This document shows, piece after piece, positions 36,520 to 48,711 of a stretch of 64,000 nucleotides of DNA. The DNA comes from Dipteronia dyeriana. Taxonomy: Eukaryota > Streptophyta > Magnoliopsida > Sapindales > Sapindaceae. Where the stretch lies: positions 54,598,597 to 54,662,596 of the forward strand of contig CM065303.1 of assembly GCA_032871835.1 (NCBI GenBank), written 5' to 3'. Below the pieces are notes generated by a model. That model made no database searches. It was given only the letters and a program-made list of their open reading frames with translations, and was not told the origin of the DNA. How positions within the stretch are numbered: position 1 is the stretch's first letter; every line of letters begins with the position of its first letter. The translations under genes were made by a program, and so were the position numbers.

Positions 36520-38341
36520 TTTGGTGTTGGGGTTTATACCCTAAAGATGTAATTTGTAAATGGATTTATGAAATAAATAAAAAGAAAAGTTCAATTCATT
36601 CTTGTTGTATTGTTTATTTTATAACTTGCGCATATAATTAACATTCAAGATTGCCAGATGTAATCTCAAACTATGTATATAAGTGTCATATACGGATGGA
36701 TACAGTAAGAGACGTGCAATCTAAAGAGTCCATAGATAGCAAATAAAGTTGGGTACTTTATCTGTGGTTAATCTATAGCTACAGTCCATTGAGTAATGTA
36801 CGGTGATTCTATCCTAAATCATTCATATGAAGATATGAGAATGGAGGCACCTTGTATGATGTGATCATATAGGGCTAGGTCGTGATCTATATGAATCTCT
36901 CAACAAGATCCATTTACCGATGAGATTCATATATATCAACTAATGATGACTATATGTGGGTGATCTTAATCTTGAGTGTCTTATCGACTCCTTCAGGTTA
37001 GATCGTGGTCTTTGATATACCATGGGTAAGGTCGGATGAAGTTCCCGATCAATATGCTCTGTATGTTGGGATTACGGTTTGGCTTGTGGCTGGGAAGGTT
37101 TGTACACAATAATGGAATCCACTCTTTCTTGTGAGAAGTAGATGGTAGTTCCCTTAAGGGTTGATTCGGGGCTTGGACAATATGAGCGCTCTCCTAATTC
37201 CGTGAGGAAATAGGATTTATTATCCATTAGAGAATCAATGGTATTTAAAAGATATATGTAATTAGAGGGATATAACAGACATTATGACCTAGCTCTAATT
37301 ATGAACTACTGTGGAGGATCACATCATATGTAATAGCTATATCGATGGACACCGAGTTGTATCGGTCTGTGTAAAAACGTCTACAGTTGAAAGAGTGCAG
37401 CTTCGGGTTTTTAGTGGAATAACACCGGAATTAATAATCAAGGAATATTAATTAAAAAGTTTAATTAATGATTCTGAGGATTATTGAAGCTCAAAATATT
37501 GTGGGTCCATTAGGTCCCATTGCTAGCCCGGTCGATTTAGGTAACAAGGGTCACGGTTAATTAATTGGATTGTCCAATTAATTGTTTTACAAAAGTGACA
37601 CGTATATATTCGGGAATTAATTGAATAATGAGATTATTTAATTAATTAATGTTAATAGTTTAATTAATTAATTAAATAATTAAATTATTTATTTATATTG
37701 ATAATTATGAATTATTTATTAAATATTAATTGGAGGGTGTTAGTTGATATATGGATTTAGGTGAAAATAAAATAATATGATTATTTTATTTTACTAAATC
37801 ATTTATCTAAGTATTTGAATTTAAGTTTAAATTTAAAATACTTATTATCACTTTTAATATATTAGATATATTTGAAAAGAATAATTAATATATATATATA
37901 CATGAGATGCAATTTATGTGTATATGAAATCAATACATCAAATTGAGAAGAAAGAGTTTCTTCAAGTATTTCTCTACATCCTCCATTCAAGTTCCTAAGA
38001 CCGTGACGCGTCCATACGCAGTTACCAGTTCCGGGAGATAGCGAGGAAGATCGAGTGGTTCAGACAGGAGCACATCGTAAAGTGAAAGAGTCTTCAAACG
38101 TTTGTAAGAGTGGTTCAGACAGAAACATATCATAAAGTGAAGGAGCCTCCAAACGTTGGTAAGATTTTCTCCTTCTGATTATATTGATTACAATTTCCTG
38201 TGTTTACATATTATATGTATTAGTTTCGAAAAATAATTAAGATCCCAAGTTCACTGGTCCCAGATACAGATTATGATCTATATTAAAAAATTTAAAACCT
38301 AATTCCGTTACATAACCGGTAAACAGGGTTCCAACATTTGG
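36520..38341 (+). mobile_element. Solo Copia LTR (36525-38336) with TTTGG target-site duplication
   Basis: LTR 36525-38336 (1,812 bp), TGTTGGGG...GGTTCCAACA. TTTGG flanks it exactly (36520-36524, 38337-38341). It closely resembles the solo LTR at 32904 over its whole length and shares the pair of 'gtggttcagacag...aaagtgaag' repeats near the end (38056-38170). The 32904 copy is longer by about 240 bp around 34260-34510. Confidence 0.95.
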
Positions 38342-38396
38342 GATTTTTAAATTTTGTTTGACAAACTCTTTTATACATATAAAATTGCACTTGTCA

Positions 38397-38951
38397 ACAT
38401 CCATGAATCTTAGAACAATTTACACCACACCAAGTTGCTTACTTTTTATCCTGTTATTTCGTCCCAATTACTGTTTTTGTAATTTAATAATTTTGATTTA
38501 ATATATTTCAACTTTTTGTGTTGATTATTGGTTGTCATATGTAGTTCGAAGTCGAAAAGGTGAAAAGTTGTGCTTGATTAGGTCTAATAATGGTGTGATT
38601 GTTTATCGCATTCATACCTCGATGGTGTAGCAAAGTTTTCATGATTTTGAGTTTGTTTAAAGTTAATCATAAGTTTATAATTGTTGTATTTTAAAAAAAA
38701 TTGTCTTAAATTTATAGCTGTAGCTAAGTTTGAAATTGTTTAAATTTTATATATAATATTCTGCAATTATATATTTGCTTAAATGTTTACATGTACTTAA
38801 TCTCACTTTTAGATTTTGATTTTTGTAAATTTGATAAATATGATATTTAGACTTCTCTTTTATTGAAAAACGATAGTAGTTGCAAATTGTTTGTTTTGTT
38901 GGGAAAGGTTGTATTCATATTCTCTTACTTGCATAGTAAAAGGTTTTGTTA
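38397..38951. other. No gene or repeat recognised
   Basis: AT-rich sequence to the right of the Tat-like LTR. I see no coding signature. It could be part of the flank or 5' region of the GRF-like pseudogene that follows. Confidence 0.4.
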
Positions 38952-39677
38952 ATGTCATCTTCCTCTTCTTCAAAGGTATATGTGTGGGAAGGGAAAATGC
39001 AAATATGGGCTACCATCGAGAGAATATCTTGTTATAACACCTTAGAACTATAAGATCATATTTGGTTGGATGGAATGGAATGAAATGAAAGTCATTCAAT
39101 TTGTTTGGTTTGTTAAAACCAGTTTGGTGAAATGAACATTCCATACAAAAATCAATGAAATGCCTATTCTATTCTATTAATACATTTTCTCTTCCAAAAA
39201 TAACCCTCTATGCCCCAACTCTATTTCAAAATATCCTCCTTTCCAAAAATAATATTATATATATAATATAATATATATATATATAAGTATTACATTATAT
39301 TATAATATATATATTATATTTTATTTTATTATATATATTATTATAATATATATACTTTTATATTTTATTATTATTATCCAAAATATATATTATATATTTT
39401 ATATTATTATATATTATATAATAATATATATTATATGTACTAATATATAATATATAACATATAATATATATTAGAGAGAACTTTAAAACTAACCATAAAA
39501 TTAGTGGGTTTATTGTTTTTACCCAATATTAATATTTTTCGTGTTTCTACCAAAATATCCACTATTTGGACAAAATTGACCATCTTTATTATATAAAAAA
39601 TTCTCTATTTTTTCTTCTTCTTTTTCTTTTTCTTCTTCTTCCCAGACCTCTAGTATTCTTCTTCTTCATCTTCCTCG

Positions 39678-42290
39678 GGTGTGTTTCATTGTGTTAGACT
39701 TGGTGTGTTTAATTTGGTATTGTCCTAATGTGTTTAATTGATTTTCCATTATGTGTTTAATTGAGTTGTCCTAGTGTGTGTAATTGGTATGTCCTGATGT
39801 GTTTAATTATGCTGCTCTTGTGTGTTTAATTGATTTGTCACGGTGTGTTTAATTAATCTGCCCTGGTGAGTTCAATTGGGTTGTCGTGGTGTGTTTAATT
39901 GATTTACACATAGTGTGTTTAGTTAGTCTGAGTTTGTGTGTTTAATTGGTTTGCCCTGATATGTTTAATTAGATTACCGTGGTGTGTTTAATGAAGGGAA
40001 AAATTGATTCAAAACGCGATGGAAGCGTAGAATGAGGGTTTGGTATATTTAAAAAAATCCCTTTAATAGAAAGAATCTTAACCCTAGATTAATTTACGTA
40101 TATTAAAAGTATTGTACCTTTTTTCTCGTGACGATTAAACTAGTACCGAATTGAATCCGTAAGATTTTTCAATCCAATCACGAATGTGAATATCCTAGGA
40201 GTGTGGGTTCTCTTTCTTTTAATTGTATACATGAGGATGGAAATAAACAAAATCTTTTTCTTTGTTAGTCACAATAATCCTCCAAGAAGAAAAGCAAAGA
40301 ACGTTAGGTCACTTGTAAATTATCAATCAATTTGATTGAAACTCGCATGAACCTAGATTCAATGTTGTACACAAAAACCTTTTAATATAAAGGCTACTAG
40401 TGCACTATCGAATGCAAAACATTCTTTCTTCATTTTCCTCTTTACCGAATTTTCACACACCAATCTTTAGAGTTAGAAGAATTTATCTAGAGCAAGATTC
40501 GGATTCTCTACACTCAAAATTCTCTCTTGGCGGAAATTTCTCTCCAAGAAAAGGAAGTTGCTGAAATTTCTCTCCAAAATTAGGTTGGCCGAATTCTTCA
40601 TCCTTTTAATTTAAGAGATCAAATCCTCTCCTAAGAAGGATTTACTTGGTGACCAAGAATCCTTTTGAAAGAAGAATTCTTTTCTACACTAAGACTCATA
40701 ATCCAACTCAAATAGTGTATTTATTCAATAACCAATTATTGAATATAATTAAATTGTGTCTAAATCAAAAAACTTCCTAATTTGACCAATTGTCAATTAG
40801 AGTCCGAATATAAATCAAATACTTCCTAATTTAACTAGATAAATAATATCTACTTATCAAATATAGTATTTGATACTTATCATATTACCAACAATATGAC
40901 TCTAGGAGACCATCTCCTACTATGAAAAAGATTTTGACTTTTAATTAAACAATAAATTAATTAACTTCTATTTAATTAAATAATAAAATAAAAAACAATA
41001 TATATGGCTATTCTACAAGCCCTAGCCGCCCAAGCCTATACATGGGCCAAATATTATTTTTCTTATTTTATTAAATCTGTTAGACTTAAATAAAAATGTT
41101 CACATGTGAGCAACACTCATTCTTACTAAAAGAAACAAGTCCACATGCCTTAATACAATTCTAGATAGACTCATAAATTGATCCGGTAGAATATATCAAG
41201 TGATCCATCCACGTTCGTATGGATTGGGGATCTTGGCAGGCTATCTAAATTTAAGCCCTAATAGACATAACATAATCACGATCAACAACTGATTCACTTA
41301 GGTCCGATCTATTAATTTTAGTTCATTCGACTAAAGAACTAAAATTGACCTCTTAAATAAATATAGAATAAGTTAATATTGTTCATTCATACCCTATACA
41401 ATCTTAATGGAGAAAGTGTATCCTCTTGAAGAATATCAGTAATTGACAAGAGCTCATAGACCGTCTATAGCTCTCCAAGTTACCATATTTACTCATATGA
41501 CCACACTTTGAACTTGGATATTTTGACTTGTCCAGAAGCCATATTTTAATAGACACTATTGAAAACTTAACGTTAAGATTTAATATCCAATACCTCAAAA
41601 CATTCATATGATGATATTCTACTTTTATTTAATAAATAGAGCCACAATGTTCATATCTATAAATGAAGTCCTCTATCGATTAACAAATGAATACCACCAA
41701 ACTATCGAGGATAGACTATACTATATAATCGTACTCATTGATAGCTCAAATGATAAAAGTTACAACCATAAGTCCATCATTTATCTCAGGATTGAGATAG
41801 ACTCTCTAATTGTCTTCAAGTGAAAACTTTTATCCACTGACGGTTCTAGATAAAGTATTTCACTGTGATCCTATAAATGCACCTAGTGTACTAGGTTCTT
41901 TTACCGAAACATACCACACTTTGATGATTTTAGACTCATCATAACACATTTGATCTCACTCAAATGCTAGCAAAAGAATCTACAACTTTGACAAGATAAA
42001 GGTTCCCAACCTTTATCTTAAATTGTGAATATTATTCAAGACTAACTATAGAATTGTGTCTACCTCATACATATTCAGATGTATGAACAATTCTTCTTTT
42101 CTCATAGTCTTTTGACCTTATGATTATTTACTTTTGACAATAATTAAACTATAAATTCTATAAGATTTGTTAAACTATAAATCACTTTTACTAATATGAA
42201 ATGATTGTCAAATACATTATTACACTCTTGCTATCGAGCATAATCCCAACATTTAATTGGCGGTCAGGTATGTTTAATAGGTGGCATAGT
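39678..42290 (+). repeat. About 25-bp minisatellite (TGTGTTTAATTGRTTTGTCC...), interrupted
   Basis: At least 12 diverged copies of a unit with core 'gtgtgtttaattg' run from about 39678 to 39991. The array resumes after the solo LTR at 42252 ('tttaattggcggtcaggt', 'atgtttaataggtggca', 'tagtgtgtttaaag'), showing that the LTR landed inside the array. Confidence 0.85.
39987..42256 (-). mobile_element. Solo LTR (39992-42251) with TTTAA target-site duplication
   Basis: On the minus strand the LTR (2,260 bp) runs TGTTGGGATTATGCTC...TTTTTCCCTTCA, the TG...CA ends expected of an LTR. TTTAA is present exactly on both sides (39987-39991, 42252-42256). No internal region and no coding sequence were found. 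Its sequence differs from both Copia LTR groups elsewhere in the window, and its superfamily is not assigned. ORFs 41404-41607 and 41608-41823 lie within it and are not genes. Confidence 0.9.
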
Positions 42291-42299
42291 GTGTTTAAA

Positions 42300-42960
42300 G
42301 AAATCTGGAAAAAAATTCAGATTTTAATAGATTTGAAAATTTTCTAGATTTCCTCATACAAAAAAAAAAAAACTTTGAAACAATAGATCTCTAGTAAATG
42401 TTTTTTTAGGAAGGAATTTTTGTTTAAATGGAACAAAATTTGGATTTTTTTTAAAAGAAAACCTAATCTGGAAAAAAAATAGTAATAAACATAATCTGCA
42501 AATTTTTGAAAATTAGAAAAACCTGGAATTTTCTTTAAACAAAATCAAATATGGAAAAAAAATTAACAAACACAATCTGGAATTTTTTCAAAATAAAAAA
42601 ACCCTGAAATTTTTCTTTAAACAAAATCAAATCTGAAAAAAAAAATAACAAACATAATCTAGAAAAATTTCAAAATAAAAAAACCTAGAAATTTTTAAGG
42701 TCTGGAAATTTTTTTAAACAAAACGAAATTTAAAAAAAAAACAGTACTCAAACTTAAACACAACTACAACCACCCTTAAAATCAACACCTAACACTCAAA
42801 ACATAATCTGGAAAATTTTCAAAATAAAAAAAAAACCTAGAAATTATTAAGATCTAAAAATATTTTCAAACAAAATGAAATCTAAAAAAAAAAATTAAAC
42901 AAAAATGCCCAAACTTAAACACAACCACAGCCACCCTTATAATCAACATCTAACACTTAA
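42300..42960. repeat. A-rich degenerate repeats
   Basis: Several diverged copies of a roughly 60-bp unit containing 'aatctggaaaaaa', 'ttcaaaataaaaaaacct' and 'tttctttaaacaaaatcaaat'. The 'caaacttaaacacaacnacanccaccctta' block occurs twice (42749-42777, 42910-42939). Confidence 0.7.
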
Positions 42961-44065
42961 TTTCGAATTTGATCTTCACAACCCAGATCTGCAAACCAAA
43001 TGAGAGAGAAGAAGAATAAAAAAATGAGTTTAGATTAAAGAGGAGAGAGGCGTAAGAGAGCCGATATGGAGAGGAGATCTGGTTGCAAAAAAAAATTTGG
43101 TGGAGAGAGGAGAGAGGCTTGAGAGAAAAAGAGAGAAAGAAAAGAGAGAAGAGAGAAAGAAGGAAGAGAGAGAACAAAGAAAAAATGATTCTGACCAAAG
43201 GAGAGAGAAGATATAAAGAAAATAATGAGGGGCATTTAGGTCTTTACAGTCAATTATTGGGTAAAAACAATAAAAAAACTAATGTTTGGTATAAACAATA
43301 AACCACCTTATTTTTGACTAAAAAAGGTTATTTCATCTATATATTATATATAATAATATTTATAATATATATTATTATGTACATTATATATTATAATAAT
43401 ATAACATAAATATAATATTATATATACTTTCATATTTTGTTGTTATTATTATCCATAATATATCATGTTATTATAAATATTTTGTAATTAGGGGTATTTT
43501 GGTTAAAATACAGTTAATTTCATTCCATTAAGTTGTTAACCAAACAAAATAATTTTGATTCAGATATTGATTCTAAAGTCCCAACCAAACAAAGAAATCA
43601 GTTTCTCATTCTTTTCCATTCAAATTCTCATTCTCATTCTCATTACCATTCCACTACGGTAACCAAACGCCACCTAAGAGACTATTCGAAGGGTGTTCCA
43701 ACGGACTATTTAATGAACTGTAAGTAACTATTTTAAGTTATACTCATATAGATTGATTTATGAATTAATACAACTTACATTTTGGGTGTTAAACTACAAA
43801 AAGATTTTGGTGGATGTAATTACTTCAAATGGTTGGTCCTAAAGTACCGTTTACAATTATCTTAATTGATATCTCGTTGAATGAAGAAATGCAGAGGTTA
43901 CAAAAGGGATTTCATAGGTCAGAACGACTTCATCGATTATACGATAGAAAAAATATAGGCTTAAAAGATCGTGTACGGGTGTTGGAGTTTGATTTGGTTA
44001 AGAAAAGGGCAACCATTCAGAAAACTAGGGCTTTGGTATTTCTGTCTTCAATTGCCATTCTTTAG

Positions 44066-44706
44066 CTATTGTCTAAATTCTCATAACATTGTGTAATGTG
44101 ATGTAATCAATTAATAGCAAATGTGATAACCTATGTAACGTAAAATTATGGTTCCTGTAATTGCATTTTGTTTGACATGATCACATTATTTATGTGATTT
44201 ATTTTGGTGTGTGTTCTTCATATTTGGTTATTTATGTTGTACCTTAATAATTGGCATCGGCGGTAAAGTAAGTGCAGGTTTTGTGATGGAGGATAATTTT
44301 GGTTAAGTACGTATATGGCAACTGTCAACAAATAAAAACATAAACATATTGTCTTTCATAATCAAAGTTAGGCCTTTTATAATCAATAAAAACTTATGGA
44401 CTGTCTTTGAAGCATTTGTTGGGCTTATAGACACGTAATTACTTCTTTTATAATGTAATCGGTTCATCTTTTATTTGATCGTCTTTCTCTAAACCTAATC
44501 TTAAACTTTTACATTTACTAACCTCTTAAAACATATTGGCTTACTGGCCCAGTACAAAATATACAAACAAAACTAGTTAAATTTCAATGGAAGTCATCTG
44601 GACCACATGGATGTGGTCCAGTTCAAACTCCACAAATCAAACAAACAACCCTAAGAGAATTATCAAAACAGCAAACAATAATGAAAGTAACTAACATTCA
44701 TGAGAA
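44066..44706. other. No gene recognised
   Basis: AT-rich spacer between the convergent GRF-like and FAR1-like pseudogenes. I see nothing I can identify. Confidence 0.5.
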
Positions 44707-47196
44707 TTAAATAACAATACAGTGACAACCCAATGCATATAATAAACAACCCAAATAACAAAATCTTAATGCATCATGAACCCATAACACTAATGAAAGT
44801 GACAAATTGTCTGATTCTTTGTTTGGACAATTACGCCAGTCGTGCCCAGAAATATGGCAAATACGAAACTGATTTGGTCTTTTACGCTTCTGCAACTTGG
44901 CTACTCGTGTGGTAGATGCAGTTGAACCAGTGGATCTGCCTTTGGTTTTAACAACATTAGGATCTTTTATAATTTGGCTCTTGGAACCAGAATGATCACC
45001 ATTTTTGTTGCAATTATTTCGAAACTCATCATCCAACCCTTGCACAGCATTTCACAAAATATTGAGTTCCTTTTTGATCAAATTGAAACCTTCTTAGTTT
45101 ATCTCCATTGGTGATAGAAATAGTTGCACTTTGCACTCAATGAAGCAAACCGAGTAACATCAACACTCTTCGAACAGTCATTGTCGAGCTGGAGCTGGAT
45201 ATGAACGTCATATGTAGCTGATTTTGTCCACCAGTTAAATACCAAGGACTCTGGAAAATTTGTAATGTTCTCCATTTTCATAACATAAAGCATATGAGAG
45301 CATGGAATTCTATTATTTTGTAACAACGTGTAGCTAACTTTGTCTACCTCTTAATTATCAAGGACTCTGGAATCTTTATAATGTTCTCCATTTTCATAAC
45401 GTAAAACATATGAGAGCATGGAATTCCGTTATTTTGTAACAAATTGCATTCACACGAAACTACTAATACATTGTGCTTTGATGAATCCTAATCACCATCC
45501 ATAATGACTTGTTGAAATCCAATTATATCCCTATGGTAAACAACACTTATAATCTTTTTATCTGGAGAATCATATTCGGTGAGAATGTATAAGACTTCAT
45601 TCTCCTCGTTCCATGGTGCAATGTGTGAATACTTTATTGAATGGTTGATCTCTTTAGTTTTGTCACAACAAATACGATAAATGTAGATGGAAGATGCATG
45701 TTTCTCCAACGATTTGAGGTAGCTTAAGATCACTGGACTCTTAATGTTGAAGCATATTCGTCAGTAAAGAAATTGTTTCTCATGAGTGCCCTATTTATTT
45801 GAGGGAATAAGTCAAACAATTTCTCACTACAACAAACATATTCTTTCATGTAGTTATTAATTGACTCTGATCTTTAAGTGTTTCGCATTCCGGTAAAAAA
45901 ATGGCTCTTGGAATATGTTTCTACCCATTTATGCCTCTTTTCGTATATCATATTAACCCAATCGTTGTCTTCGAGAGCGTGTTATGTTATCATTTCTTTC
46001 AAAAATTCATCGAATTTGTCCTCGTCTATGTGGTCAAAGATGAAACATCTAAATGTGGATGACTTCTTATGGCTGTTAATGTGAGCACATGCGTTTTTTG
46101 CTTCGTGCCATTGGCATATCCTATGCAGACAGTTTGAAAATACCTCATCAACTGCCTGTCACGTTGTTTTATATGTCTGTCATTATAGAAAGAGGATGCT
46201 TTTTGCCCATTAAATCCATGAGTTTAGTAAGGTCCCATTTGTATTAAGTAAACATCTCGTCTAACAAAGTGCAACACCAAATACACAAGTAGCACTATGG
46301 TTGTTTGCACCAATAAATAAAACCAAAGGCTTACCTTAGGCATTTGTCTTGTAAGTGGTGTCAAAAACAAGAACATCTCAGAAGTACTTGTACTCAAATA
46401 GGGAATGGAAGTCCCTCCAACATATATTAGCAAGCAAATCATCATCATCTGTGTTGAACCTGCAATAAAATTTTTGTTCAGTAAATACCTTTGACTCGAG
46501 ATACGAAATTGCTGCTTGTGAGCCGCTTTAAAAAGCTTTTGATCGTCTCTTCTTAGCAATCTTGTTATACATGTCCTTCTAAGTGAATCCAATTTTGGAG
46601 TATCGTCCTTCTAGTCAACCATGTACTCAAATGTTTGACAACCTCGTATGAAATTTTTGCCCATGACATCAATTTGAGCATAGTCACCTTCATCTACGTT
46701 TCTATGAGATCGGTGGGATGAAACCTCACGAAAGGTTGCTAGTTTGTGTGCATGATCATCGAGGAATACTCTTACGTTGTACTTTAACGTATGATTGTCT
46801 AAACCAACTAAAAAACAAGTTTTGCAATTCTGTCTTGTCTGCAACTTTGGCTTGTGTTTCCTATTTTTATTGGTCATATGTTCCTCCCTTCTTGATCCCT
46901 ACTTATCACAAACCCACTTTCTCCTTAATACTCGACCTTCATTAACTGTCATAGTCCAAGTTCGTCGCTCTTATACCAAACCCATTACCCCTAGCATAAC
47001 CAAGATAAAACTACATTGCATCTTCCATAGGATCAAATTTCATATTTTTGATATGATTCAAATCAACATCTTGATTGCCATTGCCTTCCCATGACGAAAT
47101 TTGTACAAAATTAACCCCGATAGAACACATATTATTTGGTGTAAAAAACAATTCATCCTTGTTCTCAGACTTACTTTGCAGTCCACTCTTAACCAT
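44707..47196 (-). pseudogene. FAR1/FRS-like (MULE transposase-derived) protein, broken
   Basis: Pieces occur in family order on the minus strand. An acidic N-terminal part (47196-47011, FDPMEDAM) is followed by the FAR1 DNA-binding domain (46877-46611, with QTRQNCKTCFLVGL...HNVRVF-like and SSHRSHRNVDEGDY) and the MULE transposase core (about 46460-46220 in a shifted frame: CWRDFHSLFEYKYF, VLVFDTTYKTNA, GKPLVLFIGANNH). Then come RSESINNYMKEYV (about 45860-45820), EKHAS (45700) and the SWIM zinc finger (45326-45240, IPCSHMLYVMKMENITNFPESL). Last is a KDPNVVKTKGR linker with a C-terminal zinc-knuckle-like HISGHDWRNC (45045-44707). FAR1/FRS proteins are plant regulators domesticated from MULE transposases; many genomic copies are transposons or relics. 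Stops, frameshifts and a tandem duplication break this copy. Confidence 0.85.
45215..45446. repeat. 116-bp tandem duplication inside the FAR1-like pseudogene
   Basis: 45215-45330 and 45331-45446 are adjacent copies sharing 'atcaaggactctgg', 'atgttctccattttcataac' and 'catatgagagcatggaattc'. They differ at about a dozen places, so the duplication is not very recent. It duplicates the SWIM-domain segment. Confidence 0.85.
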
Positions 47197-48703
47197 TACT
47201 AGACAAAGTCAAAACAGGATGATAAGAGTATATGTAAAATTTTAATCATAATAATATGTGTTGATCGAATTATAATAGAAATAATAACAAAAAAAAAAAT
47301 ATTGATGCGAGGAATCACCGAGATTTTGATCACGCATCATTCAACATAGAAATTATATAGAGATTATAGACAACATTATTGATGTTAGGAAACACCGAAA
47401 TTTTGAACATGAATCATTCAGCTTAAAAAATTATAGAAAAATTATTATAGAGATAAAGACAAAAAAAGCAATTACAAACAGGAAAACATTATTGATTATA
47501 TGAATCCTAGAGATAAGAAAAAAAATCGAACCTTATGTAATTTCATATTGACTTCGAAACTAATCAAACAACTATGGATTCATTGTAGAGATGAGATAAA
47601 AATAAAGATTCAAACAATAAGTAATTTCATATTGAATTCGAAGCTAATCAAAAAAAGCCATGGGGGAGACATACCTTTGAGTTCAAACTTGATGAAGCAA
47701 GCAAAAAAGAATGGGTAGGAGACAAGATATCAATTCGAATGGAAATAGACGAGTCAGAACACCAGACCGAAACAACAATGAGCCTGACAAATGATCGATT
47801 AAAGTGTTTAGGCCAATAACAAAGAAAAGTTCAGAAGAGATTTTAAGCCAGTAAACAAGAATAGTTCAGAAGATAGCGTTAGGAAGGAGAAGAGTTGGAT
47901 TTGGAACGGAAAAAAGTGTTTTTGTACGTTTATATAAAAAGAGTTGGATTTGGAAAGGAGAAGAAAATAGCATTGGGAAGTAGGAAAATTAAAAACTGTA
48001 ACTATTGGGTTTTGTGAAAAACAAACGGTAATGAGGTTTTGTGACCTGCTAAGAAGGTAATATTATGATGCATAGAGAATCACAACTTTAAACATTATCA
48101 TTAGATGTGAATGTTGGACAAATCAATGGTCAAAATTTGATGAGTTGGATTTTTTAAAAAATGTGTATAAAAACACCGATGTTCTATAGATTGTCCCATG
48201 TTAAATTATCATATAAAAAAACTAAAATTAACCTAATTTTATATTATATTTATTTCCAAGGTTATCGTTTTTCCATTTCCAAGTTCTAACGTCCTCTATT
48301 TAATCTCAAATCTATTTCATCTCATCTAAAGTTATTGGTACTAAACAAATTTATTAAAGGTAAGTAACTATTTTTTTTATTGTTTCGTACAAAAACGCAT
48401 TAAACGATAGTGTTTAGTTTTTTTTATATAAGTTTTATATGTTCTACATTAGAGTTTTTTTTTCTTTTTAACTATTATTGTTATGCACTTTGGTTAAATT
48501 TAGTTATTGTTTATCTTATTGATGATGAGATTAACTACTTATATTGTTATTATTATATTTGTTCAAATACAAAAAAATAATGTAATTATTTTTTTAACCC
48601 GTCAAACTGAACCGAACTGATTTTTATTGGTTTGGTTTTACCTTATAATTGGTTTGATTTGGATTGTAAAATAAATAAATCAATTAAATAATGATTTCGT
48701 TTA
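47197..48703. other. No gene; local direct repeats
   Basis: Two short direct-repeat pairs are visible. 'attgatg..agga..caccga.attttga' occurs at about 47303 and 47379. 'gtaatttcatattgacttcgaa' (47539-47558) is repeated as 'gtaatttcatattgaattcgaa' (47622-47641). The rest is AT-rich. 48600-48703 with 49719-49760 looks like a further repeat ('aaccgaactgatttttattgg') into which the hAT element inserted. Confidence 0.5.
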
Positions 48704-48711
48704 GGTATCAC

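Larger units (their letters stand above)
29239..38396 (+). repeat. Plus-strand Tat/Athila-like LTR, split by nested insertions
   Basis: Starts TGTCAAAAGTCTC after the polypurine tract. Pieces are about 29239-29590, 35278-36524 and 38337-38396. The middle piece carries 'ctctagatctcgaaatcattttcc' and, near its end, 'ctcgatccctatggacgataccc', the clock-like 'direct the start value' stretch shared with the relative LTR (29690-29720 on the other strand). Between the first two pieces lies the minus-strand relative (29590-35277); between the last two lies the solo Copia LTR. The right end (about 38396, TTGTCA) is estimated from comparison with the relative. The 136-aa ORF at 35328-35738 lies inside the LTR and is not believed to be a gene. 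Confidence 0.65.
39501..43280. mobile_element. Inner inverted-repeat element nested in the PIF-like element
   Basis: A 28-bp inverted repeat, 39501-39528 against 43253-43280, with 25/28 matches (core TTTATTGTTTTTACCCAATA), encloses a minisatellite, a solo LTR, a region of A-rich degenerate repeats and a GA-rich block (43100-43190). It breaks the AT-rich centre of the outer element. The true outer ends and any TSD are not resolved, and the superfamily is unknown. No transposase ORF was found. Confidence 0.5.
39054..43674. mobile_element. PIF/Harbinger-like inverted-repeat element (TAA duplication), expanded by nested insertions
   Basis: Left end GATCATATTTGGTT (39054-39067) and right end AACCAAACGCCACC (43661-43674) are imperfect inverted repeats whose differences are all transitions. 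TAA flanks both (39051-39053, 43675-43677). 3-bp TWA duplications are typical of PIF/Harbinger. Inside the ends are mirrored 'ggaatggaatg'/'cattccattc'-like stretches, then AT-rich arms (about 39240-39475 and 43330-43480) that once faced each other, so the original element was probably a short MITE of under 1 kb. No transposase was found. Confidence 0.6.
38952..44065 (+). pseudogene. Possible GRF-type zinc-finger small protein, split by a transposon
   Basis: From ATG 38952 the frame reads a Ser run, then KVYVWEGKMQIWATIER. This resembles the start of small plant GRF-type zinc-finger proteins (Ser-rich N-terminus, CxCG..M.IWT...R), but the zinc-ligand Cys residues are lost. A stop falls at the TAA where the PIF-like element 39054-43674 sits. 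After it, 43680-43727 reads DYSKGVPTDYLMNC and meets a plausible splice donor (CTGTAAGTAAC). A second exon-like frame, 43829-44065, has a charged coiled-coil-like stretch and a hydrophobic end (RALVFLSSIAIL), as these proteins often do. I call it a pseudogene because of the lost cysteines, the stop and the 4.6-kb insertion. The family assignment is tentative. Confidence 0.4.
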
